From the NCBI RefSeq assembly GCF_016195855.1, contig NZ_JACPYU010000021.1, positions 1-64,000 on the forward strand: a stretch of 64,000 nucleotides of DNA, in the 5' to 3' direction. Below, one piece after another: positions 1 through 9,648 of the stretch. A program made the position numbers and the translations under genes. Every line of letters starts with the position of its first letter. The stretch's first letter is position 1. Below the pieces are notes generated by a model. It made no database searches, was not told the DNA's origin, and worked only from the letters and a program-made list of their open reading frames with translations. This DNA is from Aquabacterium sp. (GTDB lineage: Bacteria > Pseudomonadota > Gammaproteobacteria > Burkholderiales > Burkholderiaceae_C).

Positions 1-182
1 ACCCCGCACCGCTGGCTCACGCGGACCTGCGTTACCCGGAGGGTTACGCCGTCAAGCTGCGTGGCCTGACCACTTTGCAGGAGGGCCAGAAGGCCCCTGT
101 GATCAAGAAACCCGTCGTTGCCAAACCGGTGGCTGCGCACAACGCACCGGCCAACAACAAACCTTCGTCTTCAACCAGATAA
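1..182 (+). CDS. ftsQ: Cell division protein FtsQ, C-terminal end only
   Basis: The window opens inside this gene; the reading frame starts at base 3 and ends at a TAA at 180-182. About 59 residues are visible. They include an ADLRYPEGYAVKL stretch typical of the end of the beta-domain of FtsQ, followed by a Lys/Pro/Ala-rich tail. FtsQ is a bitopic inner-membrane divisome protein linking early and late division proteins. The stop lies 13 bases before the ftsA start, the usual ftsQ-ftsA-ftsZ order of the dcw cluster. The call rests on this short piece plus the context. Confidence 0.8.
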   Translation, partial: PAPLAHADLRYPEGYAVKLRGLTTLQEGQKAPVIKKPVVAKPVAAHNAPANNKPSSSTR

Positions 183-195
183 ATCCACACACACC

Positions 196-1425
196 ATGGC
201 CAAGGAATACAAGGATCTGGTCGTCGGGCTGGACATCGGCACCGCCAAAGTGATGGCGGTCGTGGCCGAGGTCATGCCGGGCGGTGACCTGCGCCTGGCG
301 GGGCTGGGCGTGGCGCCCAGCCACGGCCTCAAGCGCGGCGTGGTCGTCAACATCGACGCCACCGTGCAGTCCATTCAGCAAGCCTTGAAAGAGGCCGAAC
401 TGATGGCCGACTGCAAGATCAGCCGTGTGTGGACGGGCATCACCGGCAGCCACATCCGTGGTCAGAACAGCACGGGCATGGTCATCGTGCGGGACAAGGA
501 AGTGGCGCCCATCGACGTGCAGCGTGTGGTGGAAACAGCGAAGGCGATCAACATCCCCAATGATCAACGCCTATTGCTTGTTGAGCCTCAAGAGTTCATC
601 ATTGACGGCCATGAAGTCAAAGAGCCGATCGGCATGAGCGGCGGACGTCTGGAGGTGAAGGTCCACATCGTGACCGGAGCCCAAAGCGCTGCCGAGAACA
701 TCGTCAAGTGCGTTCGCCGCTGCGGCTTGGAGGCCGAACAGCTGGTCCTCAATCCCTCTGCTTCTTCTGCAGCAGTCCTCACCGAAGACGAGAAGTCGCT
801 CGGTGTGGCCATGGTGGACATCGGCGCAGGCACCACAGACGTCTCCATCTTCACCGATGGCTCGGTGCGCCACACCGCCGTGATCCCCATCGCCGGTGAC
901 CTCATCACCAGCGACATCGCGATGGCCCTGCGCACACCGACGAAGGACGCCGAAGATATCAAGGTGGACTTCGGCGTGGCCAAGCAACTGCTGGCCGACC
1001 CCAACGAACAAGTCGAAGTGCCCGGTCTGGGTGACCGCGCACCGCGCATGCTCTCGCGTCAGGCACTGGCTGGCGTGATCGAGCCGCGTGTCGAAGAAAT
1101 CTTCTCGCTGGTCCACCAGGTGATCCGCGAGTCCGGGTATGAAGAGTTGCTGTCTTCCGGCATCGTGCTGACAGGCGGCTCGGCGGTGATGCCGGGCATG
1201 GTCGAGCTGGCCGAAGACATCTTCTTGAAGCCTGTGCGCAAGGGCACGCCCTTGTACTCAGGCGCACTGCACGACATGGTGGCCAGCCCTCGCTCGGCCA
1301 CCGTCATGGGCTTGCTCGAAGAGGCAAGACTCGCGCGCATGCGCGGGATGAAAGCGGCGCAACAAGCAGGGTCCGTACAGACCTTGTTCGGTCGCGTACG
1401 CGATTGGTTTGTAGGCAATTTTTAA
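196..1425 (+). CDS. ftsA: Cell division protein FtsA
   Basis: This is a 409-residue actin-like ATPase that tethers FtsZ to the inner membrane and recruits the later divisome. An N-terminal nucleotide-binding motif (LVVGLDIGTAKV) begins near residue 8, the second phosphate motif (MVDIGAGTTDVSIF) is near residue 206, and the adenosine motif (IVLTGGSAVMPGM) is near residue 324. The C-terminus ends in an amphipathic, Arg/Trp/Phe-containing segment (VRDWFVGNF) that fits the membrane-targeting helix. ATG 196 is chosen over longer in-frame starts because the family begins right before the first motif and ftsQ ends just upstream. ftsZ follows after 59 bases. Confidence 0.97.
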   Translation: MAKEYKDLVVGLDIGTAKVMAVVAEVMPGGDLRLAGLGVAPSHGLKRGVVVNIDATVQSIQQALKEAELMADCKISRVWTGITGSHIRGQNSTGMVIVRDKEVAPIDVQRVVETAKAINIPNDQRLLLVEPQEFIIDGHEVKEPIGMSGGRLEVKVHIVTGAQSAAENIVKCVRRCGLEAEQLVLNPSASSAAVLTEDEKSLGVAMVDIGAGTTDVSIFTDGSVRHTAVIPIAGDLITSDIAMALRTPTKDAEDIKVDFGVAKQLLADPNEQVEVPGLGDRAPRMLSRQALAGVIEPRVEEIFSLVHQVIRESGYEELLSSGIVLTGGSAVMPGMVELAEDIFLKPVRKGTPLYSGALHDMVASPRSATVMGLLEEARLARMRGMKAAQQAGSVQTLFGRVRDWFVGNF

Positions 1426-1484
1426 GCGCCTAACTTGGTACGATTTTCAATTGGCAACTGCTTGATTAATAAAAGAGGTACGAC

Positions 1485-2747
1485 ATGGCAATCGAGATGA
1501 TCGACAACTTCGATATGGGCACACAGATCAAGGTGATCGGTGTGGGGGGCGGCGGCGGCAACGCGGTCGAGCACATGATCTCGCAAGGCGTGCAAGGCGT
1601 GCAGTTCATCTGCGCCAACACCGACTCGCAAGCTCTGCTGCGCTCCAGCGCCGAGATGCAACTGCAACTGGGCAACTCCGGCCTGGGCGCGGGCGCCAAA
1701 CCTGAAGCCGGCAAGGCGGCGGCTGAAGAAGCCACCGACCAGATCCGTGCTGCGCTGGACGGCGCCCACATGGTGTTCATCACCGCCGGCATGGGCGGTG
1801 GTACCGGCACCGGTGCGGCCCCCGTGATCGCACGCGTGGCCAAGGAGATGGGCATCCTGACCGTGGGTGTGGTGACCAAGCCTTTCGAATTCGAAGGCAA
1901 CCGCCGCATGAAGCAGGCTGACACCGGCTTGAACGAACTCGAAGCCAATGTCGACTCGCTGATCGTGGTGCTCAACGAGAAGCTGCTGGAAGTGCTGGGT
2001 GACGACGTCACGCAGGAAGAAGCTTTCGGCAAGGCCAATGACGTGCTGAAGAACGCCGTGGGTGGCATCTCCGACATCATCCACATCCCCGGTCTGGTGA
2101 ACGTCGACTTCGAAGACGTCAAGACCGTGATGAGCGAGCCTGGCAAGGCCATGATGGGCACTGCCACCGCTGGCGGCCCGGACCGTGCCACCAAGGCTGC
2201 CGAAGCCGCTGTGGCCTGCCCGCTGCTGGAAGGCATCGACCTGTCCGGCGCCCGTGGCGTGCTGGTGCTGATCGCTGCAGGCAAGTCCAGCTTCAAGCTG
2301 AGCGAGTCGCGCAATGCCATGAACACCATCCGTCGTTATGCCGCTGAAGATGCACACGTCATCTACGGTACGGCCTACGACGAGAGCCTGGGTGATGCCC
2401 TGCGCGTGACCGTGATCGCCACCGGCCTGTGCGGCTCCAAGCGCCAGCAAGCCCCGATGACCGTGGTCCACAGCGCACCGCAGACGCAAGTCTTCCAACG
2501 CACCGGCACCGACAACATCCCCGTGCTGACCCAGCCGATCGGCCATGCAGGCCACGCGCAAGGTCTGGCTGGCGGCATGGGTGGCATGGGCCACGCCAGC
2601 GCTGGCGGCAACGACTTCAGCGGCCTGAACACGCCCAGCGTGTGGCGCAGTGGTCGCACGCAAGCGGCAGCCAAGGTGGACGCCCTGGCCAGCAACGGCA
2701 TGGATGAAATCGAGATCCCGGCTTTCCTGCGCAAGCAGGCTGACTGA
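1485..2747 (+). CDS. ftsZ: Cell division protein FtsZ
   Basis: A 420-residue tubulin-like GTPase that polymerises into the Z-ring. The GTP-binding signature GGGTGTG is near residue 104, preceded by the glycine-rich IGVGGGGGNAV near residue 18. The synergy-loop region around NVDFEDVKTVM is intact. A Gly/Ala/His-rich linker follows from about residue 335, and the conserved C-terminal peptide (EIEIPAFLRKQAD) that binds FtsA and ZipA is present. An AAGAGG ribosome-binding site sits seven bases before the ATG. Codon choice leans to GCC, GGC, CTG and GGT, as expected of an abundant protein. A strong terminator follows. Confidence 0.98.
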   Translation: MAIEMIDNFDMGTQIKVIGVGGGGGNAVEHMISQGVQGVQFICANTDSQALLRSSAEMQLQLGNSGLGAGAKPEAGKAAAEEATDQIRAALDGAHMVFITAGMGGGTGTGAAPVIARVAKEMGILTVGVVTKPFEFEGNRRMKQADTGLNELEANVDSLIVVLNEKLLEVLGDDVTQEEAFGKANDVLKNAVGGISDIIHIPGLVNVDFEDVKTVMSEPGKAMMGTATAGGPDRATKAAEAAVACPLLEGIDLSGARGVLVLIAAGKSSFKLSESRNAMNTIRRYAAEDAHVIYGTAYDESLGDALRVTVIATGLCGSKRQQAPMTVVHSAPQTQVFQRTGTDNIPVLTQPIGHAGHAQGLAGGMGGMGHASAGGNDFSGLNTPSVWRSGRTQAAAKVDALASNGMDEIEIPAFLRKQAD

Positions 2748-2797
2748 TAGCCTGAAGCTGGCCTGATCAGCCAGCGCGTACCGTTGCCAAGATTTTT

Positions 2798-2828
2798 CCC
2801 CCCGCACCCTCAGGTGCGGGGGGCTTTT
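2798..2828 (+). terminator. Intrinsic terminator after ftsZ
   Basis: An 11-bp perfect stem (CCCCCCGCACC at 2798-2808 with GGTGCGGGGGG at 2813-2823) closes a CTCA loop and is followed by CTTTTGG. It lies 51 bases after the ftsZ stop and closes the fts gene set. No lpxC follows, unlike in many betaproteobacterial dcw clusters. Confidence 0.85.
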
Positions 2829-2935
2829 GGCGTTCCAGCGGGAAGGATGTGCCAGGCAATTGCGCAATACTTTGGTGCGGCAAATGCATTGCCGTATATA
2901 GCCTGAATACCCATCACAACCTGCATCAGAGAGTC

Positions 2936-3577
2936 ATGTACCCATTTCAAGCCACCACCAAAGTGATGTCCGCCATCTTGATGGCACTCGTGATCAGCGG
3001 CTGCGCCACCTCGCAGAAGATGAGCAGCGAGGACAAGCAAAAGATCAAGTCCACGCAGATCAGCCAGTCGGTCGACAAGGGCCAGGTCTTCTTGTTGACG
3101 CCCGGCGGTTCGTCTGCTGGTTTGATGTTTGGCGCAGCTGGCGCACTGGCCACGTCCGGCTCACAGGCAAACGAGCAAACGACTTTTTTGGACTACTTGA
3201 AGAGAAACGACATCTCCATCGAGAAGATCGTCCAGCAGGAGTTTGAATCCGCGCTGCGTGCCTCAGGCAAGTTGGCCGTCGTCAGCGCCCCGGATGCCAG
3301 CGTTCCGACCATCAAGTTGTCCATTCCCCAGTATGGCTTTGGCGTCACCCACCTGCTCAGCTCCAACGTCGTGCCGGTTTTGCAGATCAAGGGTGAAATG
3401 ATCGATGCCTCATCCGGCAAGGTGGTGTGGAGCGCCAGCGACCGGATGCTGCCCTCCATTGCCAGCCCCATGGACGCCATGGAGTGGAAGCAACTGGCCG
3501 GCGACCCCAAGCAGGTCGAAGAACAACTGCGCAAGGCGTCGAAGTACCTCTCCAACAAGCTCGTTCAGTCGCTCTGA
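2936..3577 (+). CDS. Predicted lipoprotein of unknown function
   Basis: 213 residues. The N-terminus (MYPFQATTKVMSAILMALVISGC) is a signal peptide ending in a lipobox LVISGC, so the mature protein should start at Cys24. The first Ser after the Cys is not at +2 (sequence CATSQK), which suggests outer-membrane sorting. The rest is soluble and mixed alpha/beta, with an IVQQEFESALRASGKL helix and a GEMIDASSGKVVWSA strand pair. That pattern resembles small lipoproteins that assemble from a CsgG-like or LPP20-like fold, but this is only an impression. It stands alone between the ftsZ terminator and a convergent acyl-CoA synthetase gene. No function is assigned. Confidence 0.75.
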   Translation: MYPFQATTKVMSAILMALVISGCATSQKMSSEDKQKIKSTQISQSVDKGQVFLLTPGGSSAGLMFGAAGALATSGSQANEQTTFLDYLKRNDISIEKIVQQEFESALRASGKLAVVSAPDASVPTIKLSIPQYGFGVTHLLSSNVVPVLQIKGEMIDASSGKVVWSASDRMLPSIASPMDAMEWKQLAGDPKQVEEQLRKASKYLSNKLVQSL

Positions 3578-3658
3578 CACGGGTGGGCTGAGTAGCCAGA
3601 CCCCGCTTGATGCGGGGCCTGGATCGCTTGGGAAAGGGCGGCTCCATGGAGCCCGCCG

Positions 3659-5458
3659 TCAGGCGCGCCGGGCAATCTGGTGCGCAGGCTGCATCAGTTC
3701 GTAGCCCTGCTCGCCCAGTGCATACAAGGCGTCTTCGACCTTGTCCACATCGAAACCCTCACGCTTGAGCTCCACCTTGCGGTGCTTGAAGGTGGCGGTG
3801 ATCTCGTGCTCGTCACGCACGCGGATGAACAACGGCACGGCGTACTTCGGCAGGGCCTTGTGCAAGGCCTGGGCCAACGCCACGCCATCGAGCGCGCCCT
3901 TGCTGTGATCCCAGCGGATGGCGGCCATGCCGGCGCGGCCATCTGCCCCGGGCACTTCCACGCCATACACCACGGCTTCTTCGATGCCCTCGATGCAGCC
4001 CAGTGCGGCTTCGACTTCGGTGGTGGCCACGTTCTCGCCTTTCCAGCGGAAGGTATCGCCCACACGGTCGACAAAGCCGATGTGGCCAAAGCCCATGTCG
4101 CGGATCAGGTCGCCGGTGTTGAACCAGGCATCACCTGGCTTGAACACGTTGCGGAAGACCTTGGCCTCGGTGGCCTTGCTGTCTGTGTAGCCGTCCAGCG
4201 GCGCCTTGTCGGTGATCTCGGTCAGCAGCAGGCCGCACTCGCCCTTGGCCACCTTGCGCATCGTGCCGGCATTCTTGCCCTCGGCCTGGCGCACCGGCAC
4301 CTCGTTTTCCACATCGAAGGCCACGATGGCGTAGGGCAGGGGGCAGTAACCGGCCGTGCCCTGGAAGTTGAACGCGTTGACGAAGGCGAGGTTGCATTCG
4401 CTGGCGGTGTAGAACTCGGCGATGTGGTCGATGCCAAAGCGTTGCTGGAAGGTCTCCCAGATGTCCGGGCGCAGGCCGTTGCCGATGATGGCGCGCACAC
4501 CATGGGTCTGGTCGCTTGCACGCGCGGGCTGGTTGAGCAGGTAGCGGCACAGCTCGCCGATGTAGCAAAAGGCCGTGGCCTTGTTGGCGCGGATCTCGTC
4601 CCAGAAACGCGATGCGCTGAACTTGCGGCTCAGGGCCATGCAGGCACCCGCCCCTACCACCGCGCTCCACGACACCGTCAGGGCGTTGTTGTGGTACATG
4701 GGCAGCGGGCAGTAGAGCACGTCATCTGACTTGAGGCGCAGGCCCAGCTGGCCCAGGCCCGCCATGCAGCGGTGCCAGCGGTAGTGCGTCATCACCGAGG
4801 CCTTGGGCATGCCCGTGGTGCCGGAGGTGAAGATGTGAAAGCAAGGCTGGCGCAAGGTGATGCGCTCGGTCTGCGGCGGGTTGCTGCTGTCGGCCTTGAG
4901 CGTGCGGCGGCGCAGGCTGTCGGTGCCCGCGGGCGCGGCGGCATCCCCCTCCCACCACCATTGGGCGCCCAGTTCGGCGCGGGTGGCGGGGGGCAGGCTC
5001 TCGAAGGCCTCGACGCATTCTTCACCAAAGATCACGACCTTGGGTTTCGTGATGCGCAGGCTGTGGGCCAGCGGGTCGCCGCGTTGCTGGTTGTTGAGCA
5101 ATGTGGCGATGGCGCCCAGTTTGACGATGCCCAGCACGCAGGCCAGCAACTCGGCGCGGTTTTCCATCAGCACGCCCACCGCGTCGCCCTGGCGGATGCC
5201 GGCGGCTTCCAGGCTGTGCGCGATCTGGTTGGCCCAGATGTTGAACTGCGCGTAGCTCCAGGTGCGGCCTTCAAAAACCAGGGCGGGTTGATCAGGCTGG
5301 CTGGCCGCCAGTTGCGCGAAGCGCAATCCGATCGAGCCGATCTGGTCTGGCTTGAGGGTCACCAGGTTCCACAGCCCCTTGGCGACGTGGGGCAAGGCGG
5401 GTGCGGTGCGTGCAACAGCACCCATCCACTGCAGGAGATTGATCGTTTGGCTGGCCAT
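3659..5458 (-). CDS. Long-chain acyl-CoA synthetase (FadD6/FATP-like)
   Basis: 599 residues of the adenylate-forming enzyme superfamily, predicted to activate fatty acids to acyl-CoA with ATP. The AMP-binding P-loop FTSGTTGMPKASVMTHYRW is near residue 211. The FYTASECNLAF segment near residue 340 and the GYTDSK/WFNTGDL adenylate motif near residues 420-440 are present, and the C-terminal Lys-bearing domain ends with VELKREGFDVD. Overall layout, including the long N-terminal extension (LLQWMGAVARTAPALPHVAKGL), matches the very-long-chain/FadD6-type branch rather than E. coli FadD. It is a single gene, convergent with the upstream lipoprotein. A role in processing fatty acids from alkane oxidation is possible but speculative. 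Confidence 0.88.
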   Translation of the reverse strand: MASQTINLLQWMGAVARTAPALPHVAKGLWNLVTLKPDQIGSIGLRFAQLAASQPDQPALVFEGRTWSYAQFNIWANQIAHSLEAAGIRQGDAVGVLMENRAELLACVLGIVKLGAIATLLNNQQRGDPLAHSLRITKPKVVIFGEECVEAFESLPPATRAELGAQWWWEGDAAAPAGTDSLRRRTLKADSSNPPQTERITLRQPCFHIFTSGTTGMPKASVMTHYRWHRCMAGLGQLGLRLKSDDVLYCPLPMYHNNALTVSWSAVVGAGACMALSRKFSASRFWDEIRANKATAFCYIGELCRYLLNQPARASDQTHGVRAIIGNGLRPDIWETFQQRFGIDHIAEFYTASECNLAFVNAFNFQGTAGYCPLPYAIVAFDVENEVPVRQAEGKNAGTMRKVAKGECGLLLTEITDKAPLDGYTDSKATEAKVFRNVFKPGDAWFNTGDLIRDMGFGHIGFVDRVGDTFRWKGENVATTEVEAALGCIEGIEEAVVYGVEVPGADGRAGMAAIRWDHSKGALDGVALAQALHKALPKYAVPLFIRVRDEHEITATFKHRKVELKREGFDVDKVEDALYALGEQGYELMQPAHQIARRA

Positions 5459-5535
5459 CCGACCAGTCTAGTGCGCGCAGCCCATTCATGGGAAGCGTCA
5501 GACGCACATCTGGCGACAGCAAGGAAACAATGGCG

Positions 5536-6759
5536 TCAAAACCCCCCGAGAACCAGGGCCTCGGTGCGGGCCTGGGCGATGGCCTGGCCAATGGCTTCGC
5601 CGCGCAGGCCGCGTTGTTGCGCTGCAGCAGAGACCTCGGCCGTCTGCACGGCCAGCGCGATGTCCAGCGCCAGGCTCAAGCGTTCGGCTTGGGGGTAGGG
5701 CTCGTCCTGCAGGCCCAGCCGGCCGCGTGCATCGCATTCGCAGGCTTGCAGGATCTCGCGAAAGCGTTGCGGCTTGCGAAACGCGTCGCAGCGCTCCAAC
5801 AGGCGCAGCACGGCGGGGGCATTGAGGGCGTCGCTGCGGTGCACATTGCCATGCTCGCGGGCCACCACGTCGGCCAGCTCACGGCAGTCCACAGGCACAC
5901 GCAGGCGCTCGTTGACTTGCTTGAGCAGCAACGCGCTGCGGCCTTCATGGCCCAGATGCCGGGGCAGCACATCGGGTGGCGTGGTGCCTTTGCCCAGGTC
6001 GTGGCCCAGGCAGGCATAACGCACGGCCAGCGAGGTGTGCAGGCGGGCGCTCATGTCCATCACCATCATCAGGTGCACGCCGGTGTCGACCTCGGGGTGG
6101 TAGTCGGCGCGTTGCGGCACGCCCCACAAGCGGTCGACCTCGGGCAGCAGGCGGGCCAGGGCGCCGCAGTCGCGCAGCACCTCGAACATGCGCGAGGGCT
6201 TGTCTTCCATCAGGCCGCGGGCGAGTTCCTGCCACACGCGTTCGGCCACCAGGTGGTCCACCTCGCCTGCTTCCACCATCTTGCGCATCAGCACCACGGT
6301 GTCTTCGGCCACACCGAAGTCATGAAAGCGCGCGGCAAAGCGGGCCAGACGCAGGATGCGCACGGGGTCTTCGGCAAAGGCGGGCGACACGTGGCGCAGC
6401 ACGCGCTCGCGCAGGTCACGCTGGCCGCCGTAGGGGTCGATGACGTGGCCGTCGTCGTCCTGGGCCATGGCGTTGATGGTGAGGTCACGCCGGGCCAGGT
6501 CTTCTTCCAGGGTGACATCCGGTGAGGCGTGGACCTGGAAGCCATGGTAGCCGTGGCCGCTCTTGCGCTCGGTGCGGGCCAGGGCGTATTCCTCCTTGGT
6601 CTGCGGGTGCAGGAAAACGGGAAAGTCCTTGCCGACGGGCATGTAGCCCAGTGCGCCCATGGCTTGCGGCGTGCTGCCCACCACGACCCAGTCCCGGTCG
6701 CCGGATGGGCGCCCCAGCAAGCGGTCGCGGACCGCACCACCAACGAGGTAAGTTTTCAT
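5536..6759 (-). CDS. cca: CCA tRNA nucleotidyltransferase
   Basis: 407 residues. It adds or repairs the 3' CCA of tRNAs from CTP and ATP. Class II features are clear: YLVGGAVRDRLLG at the N-terminus, the catalytic GDRDWVVVG metal-binding pair near residue 20, and RRDLTINAMA near residue 88. A conserved GQRDL neck (PYGGQRDLRERVLRHV) follows. The C-terminal half carries an HD phosphohydrolase domain with GHDLGKGTTP near residue 247, as in E. coli-type bifunctional enzymes. The gene lies 77 bases upstream of the acyl-CoA synthetase gene on the same strand. Confidence 0.95.
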   Translation of the reverse strand: MKTYLVGGAVRDRLLGRPSGDRDWVVVGSTPQAMGALGYMPVGKDFPVFLHPQTKEEYALARTERKSGHGYHGFQVHASPDVTLEEDLARRDLTINAMAQDDDGHVIDPYGGQRDLRERVLRHVSPAFAEDPVRILRLARFAARFHDFGVAEDTVVLMRKMVEAGEVDHLVAERVWQELARGLMEDKPSRMFEVLRDCGALARLLPEVDRLWGVPQRADYHPEVDTGVHLMMVMDMSARLHTSLAVRYACLGHDLGKGTTPPDVLPRHLGHEGRSALLLKQVNERLRVPVDCRELADVVAREHGNVHRSDALNAPAVLRLLERCDAFRKPQRFREILQACECDARGRLGLQDEPYPQAERLSLALDIALAVQTAEVSAAAQQRGLRGEAIGQAIAQARTEALVLGGF

Positions 6760-6899
6760 CAGGGTGAGTTTAGTGAGCTTCGTGGTGCATCAGGGGCCGG
6801 CGTGTTGCTGCTTTGGTGCAGTAAAGCGGGCAAGGCGCTGGTATGCAATATGCATGGATCCAGCCAGTGTCTTGTTGGTTTTACTTGCAGGAGAGAGTC

Positions 6900-7343
6900 A
6901 TGAAACGCACAGCAGTATCTTTGGGCCTGGCGCTGGCCGTCACGGCAACGGGGGCCCTGGCCGACGAGGTGTCGGGCAGTTTTGTCGGTTCATCGCCGGC
7001 CTACATGACGGGATTTGCCTCGGATGCGGGCGTGTTGACGGCCTCGGTCCTGTCCTCATTCACGGGCAAGGCCGGCTACGACATTTTCTCGGTCCAGATC
7101 GACGGCGCCACCGTGGCAGACCTGTTGCCCGGTCTGGATGACTACTATTACTTCTCGGCCCCGGTGCTCAGTGGCTTTCACACCGTCGCGGTGTTCGGCA
7201 AGTCGTATGGCGGCAGCTTTGTGGGCAGCTACGACGTGACGGCGGTGCCAGAGCCCTCAGCCGAGGCCATGGCGCTGGTCGGCATGCTGCTGGTGGGCAG
7301 CGTGGCGCGTCGCCGCCTGGGTGGATCGCCCAGGGGCGGTTGA
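6900..7343 (+). CDS. Small PEP-CTERM sorting-domain protein
   Basis: 147 residues with an N-terminal signal peptide (MKRTAVSLGLALAVTATGALA, cleavage before DEVSG). The C-terminus is a classic PEP-CTERM signal: VPEPSAEAMALVGMLLVGSVARRR, that is a Pro-Glu-Pro motif, a hydrophobic segment and a basic cluster. Such signals are recognised by exosortase for export and surface or extracellular deposition in biofilm-forming betaproteobacteria. The middle is Gly/Ser/Ala/Tyr-rich beta sequence (DDYYYFSAPVLSGFHTV). A strong AGGAGAGAG ribosome-binding site precedes ATG 6900. No exosortase gene is in the window. It ends 24 bases from the convergent rsmA. Confidence 0.85.
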   Translation: MKRTAVSLGLALAVTATGALADEVSGSFVGSSPAYMTGFASDAGVLTASVLSSFTGKAGYDIFSVQIDGATVADLLPGLDDYYYFSAPVLSGFHTVAVFGKSYGGSFVGSYDVTAVPEPSAEAMALVGMLLVGSVARRRLGGSPRGG

Positions 7344-7367
7344 TCTGGCTGGACGGGCTGGCCTGGG

Positions 7368-8222
7368 TCAGCCCGGCGTGCCTGTGCGCTTGAGCGCGGC
7401 CAGTGCCACGAACTCGGCCACGGGCACTTCTTCGGCGCGGCGCTGCAGATCGAAGTCGGTGTTGATGCCGTTCTGTTCGATCCAGGCGCCCAGCGTGTTG
7501 CGCAGGATCTTGCGGCGCTGCGAGAAGGCCACGGCCACCATTTCTTCCAGCACGTGCGGGTCCACATCCGGGGGCTGGGCCAGCGGCACCATGCGCACCA
7601 CAGCCGAGTTCACCTTGGGCGGTGGGTCGAACGATTCCGGCGGGACATCGACCACGCACTCCATGTCGTAGCGCCATTGCAGCATCACGCTCAGGCGCCC
7701 GAAGTCCTTGTTGCCGGGCGTGGCCACCATGCGGTCGACGACCTCTTTTTGCAGCATGAAGTGCTGATCCTCCACCTGCGAGGCCCAGGGCAGCAGGTGG
7801 AACAGGATGGGGCTGGAGATGTTGTAGGGCAGGTTGCCGATGACGCGCAGCTTTTGCCCACGCTCTTGCGCAATCTGGCCGAAGTCCACCTTGAGCACGT
7901 CGGACTCGATGACCGTCAACTCAGGGCGCTTGCGCAGGCGGGCTGCCAGGTCGCGGTCGAGTTCGACCACGGTGAGGTGCTCGCAGCGCTCGACCACCGG
8001 GTTGGTCAAGGCACCCAGGCCCGGGCCGATCTCGATGAGCGCCTGACCGGGCTTGGGCGAGATGGCGCGCACGATCTCGTCGATGACACCCAGGTCCACC
8101 AGGAAGTTCTGGCCAAAGCGCTTGCGGGCGATGTGCCCGCCGCCACCTTGCACCGCCCGCTTGCCATGAGGCTTGGCAGGGCGTGAAGACGAGGGGCGAT
8201 CAGAGGGGCGGTCAGGGCGCAT
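7368..8222 (-). CDS. rsmA: 16S rRNA (adenine1518-N6/adenine1519-N6)-dimethyltransferase
   Basis: 284 residues. RsmA/KsgA dimethylates A1518 and A1519 in helix 45 of 16S rRNA using S-adenosylmethionine. Motifs include [12 protein letters not shown] at the core start, the SAM motif [23 protein letters not shown], and the adenine-pocket motif [12 protein letters not shown]. The chosen ATG (8222) gives a Ser/Arg/Pro-rich leader of about 33 residues before the core. The start overlaps the surA stop by 11 bases, implying translational coupling. The enterobacterial pdxA, normally between surA and rsmA, is absent here. Confidence 0.95.
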   Translation of the reverse strand: MRPDRPSDRPSSSRPAKPHGKRAVQGGGGHIARKRFGQNFLVDLGVIDEIVRAISPKPGQALIEIGPGLGALTNPVVERCEHLTVVELDRDLAARLRKRPELTVIESDVLKVDFGQIAQERGQKLRVIGNLPYNISSPILFHLLPWASQVEDQHFMLQKEVVDRMVATPGNKDFGRLSVMLQWRYDMECVVDVPPESFDPPPKVNSAVVRMVPLAQPPDVDPHVLEEMVAVAFSQRRKILRNTLGAWIEQNGINTDFDLQRRAEEVPVAEFVALAALKRTGTPG

Positions 8223-9648
8223 CACGCATTTCAATGTAGGCGGCTGCGCGCAACTCGCGGGCCCATTCTTCGTAGGTGGGCTCGAAACGGCGTTCACGCA
8301 GCACCGAGCGGGCGGCTTCGCGCTTTTGCTGCTCGTTGAGCTGCACTTCGCGGCGCTCGATCAGCTGGATCAGGTGCACGCCATAGCGGCTCACCACCGG
8401 CTCGGAGATCTGGCCGGGTTGCAATGCGGTCAGAGCCTTTTCGAACTCGGGCACGAACTGGCCGGGCGCGGCCCAGCCCAGGTCGCCACCGCGTGCGCCG
8501 CTGCCGTCTTCAGAGTACTGGCGGGCCATTTGCGCGAAGCTGGTCTGGCCGCCCACGATCTGCTTGCGGATCTCCAGCATGCGGTCGATCTGCTCGCGCA
8601 CGGCTTGCTGCGGGTTGGTGCGCAGCAGGATGTGGCGGGCGCGTTGCTGTGTGTAGGTGGCCTGGGCGCTGTTTTCGCGCTCGATCAGCTTGATGATGTG
8701 AAAACCCGCGTTGGAGCGCACCACCGGCGCCACCTGGCCGACCTTGAGCTTGGCCGTGGTAGCCACGAAGAGCTCGGGCAGGCGGCTGGCTTCGCGCAGC
8801 CCCAGGGCGCCGCCCTGGTCACGCGTGCCGGTGTCGGCCGAGAACTCCTTGGCCAATTGGGCGAAGTTCGCGCCTTGCGCAGCGCGCTCCTGGATGCCCT
8901 GGGCCTTGGTCATCAAGGTAGCGACCTGGGCTTGGGTGGCCTTTTCGGGCACGGCGATCAGGATGTGGGCCACGTTGAGCGCCACTTCCGATTGCGCCGT
9001 CGGGTCTTCCTTCATGAAGGCGCTGAGTTCGTCTTCGCTGATCTGGATGCGGCTGTTGACCTCGCGCTCGCGCAGGCGCTGCAGCAGCAACTGTTCTCGC
9101 AGGCTGTTGCGGTAACGCTGGAAGTCCAGGCCGTCGGCTTGCATGCGGGCACGCAGGTCCACCAGGGTCATCTGGTTCTGCGCGGCGATGTTCTCGATGG
9201 CGCCGTCGACTTCGGCGTCAGAGATGTCCATGCCGATGGTCCTGGCATACGAGACTTGCACCTTCTCGTCAATCAGGGCGTCGAGCACCTGCTTGCGCAG
9301 CTCTTCGACGGGGGGCAGGCGGGTGCCGGCCGGTGCCGTGTCGGTGATGCGGGCCACCCGCTTGTCGACTTCGGTGTGGGTGATGGGCTCCTGATTGACC
9401 ACGGCCAGGATGTAGTCGGACGTGGTCTGCATGCCGGCGATCTTGAGCTCGGTGCTCAGGTTGCGGGAGCCCGGGATGCGCGGCGTGACAGTGGGCGATT
9501 GCTTGAACTGGGCCCAGGCAGGCGCCGTTGTGCTGACCAACAGGCTCAGGCACAGGCCATGCACCAGGGCGCTGAAGGTGCTGACGGCGCGTGGCTGGCG
9601 TGCGGCGGGGCGATGCGCACGGTGGGTCAGTGGTGTGTGATCAGTCAT
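8212..9648 (-). CDS. surA: Periplasmic chaperone and peptidyl-prolyl isomerase SurA
   Basis: 478 residues. SurA escorts unfolded outer-membrane proteins across the periplasm to the BAM complex. There is a long basic N-terminus, then a signal peptide ([22 protein letters not shown]). The SurA N-domain begins with [21 protein letters not shown]. Two parvulin domains follow at roughly residues 220-320 and 330-430, each with a canonical [12 protein letters not shown] start and a GGDLGW or GGALGL loop. The C-terminal helix is IEMRDAP-tailed. The start overlaps the lptD stop by 8 bases. LptD is a known SurA-dependent client, so the pairing is functional. Confidence 0.95.
   Translation of the reverse strand: MTDHTPLTHRAHRPAARQPRAVSTFSALVHGLCLSLLVSTTAPAWAQFKQSPTVTPRIPGSRNLSTELKIAGMQTTSDYILAVVNQEPITHTEVDKRVARITDTAPAGTRLPPVEELRKQVLDALIDEKVQVSYARTIGMDISDAEVDGAIENIAAQNQMTLVDLRARMQADGLDFQRYRNSLREQLLLQRLREREVNSRIQISEDELSAFMKEDPTAQSEVALNVAHILIAVPEKATQAQVATLMTKAQGIQERAAQGANFAQLAKEFSADTGTRDQGGALGLREASRLPELFVATTAKLKVGQVAPVVRSNAGFHIIKLIERENSAQATYTQQRARHILLRTNPQQAVREQIDRMLEIRKQIVGGQTSFAQMARQYSEDGSGARGGDLGWAAPGQFVPEFEKALTALQPGQISEPVVSRYGVHLIQLIERREVQLNEQQKREAARSVLRERRFEPTYEEWARELRAAAYIEMRDAP

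Noticed and set aside
1422-2867. Long open frames on the minus strand opposite ftsZ, and similar ones opposite most genes
   Set aside because: They mirror the codon positions of real genes in high-GC DNA, are rich in His/Gly/Ala/Arg, and lack family motifs and ribosome-binding sites.
3601-3617. Hairpin CCCCGC/GCGGGG after the first lipoprotein gene
   Set aside because: The stem is only 6 bp and no T-run follows on either strand, so I do not call it a terminator.
6843-6855. Palindrome ATGCA-ATA-TGCAT upstream of the small PEP-CTERM gene
   Set aside because: Short and single; no matching site is seen before the other PEP-CTERM gene.
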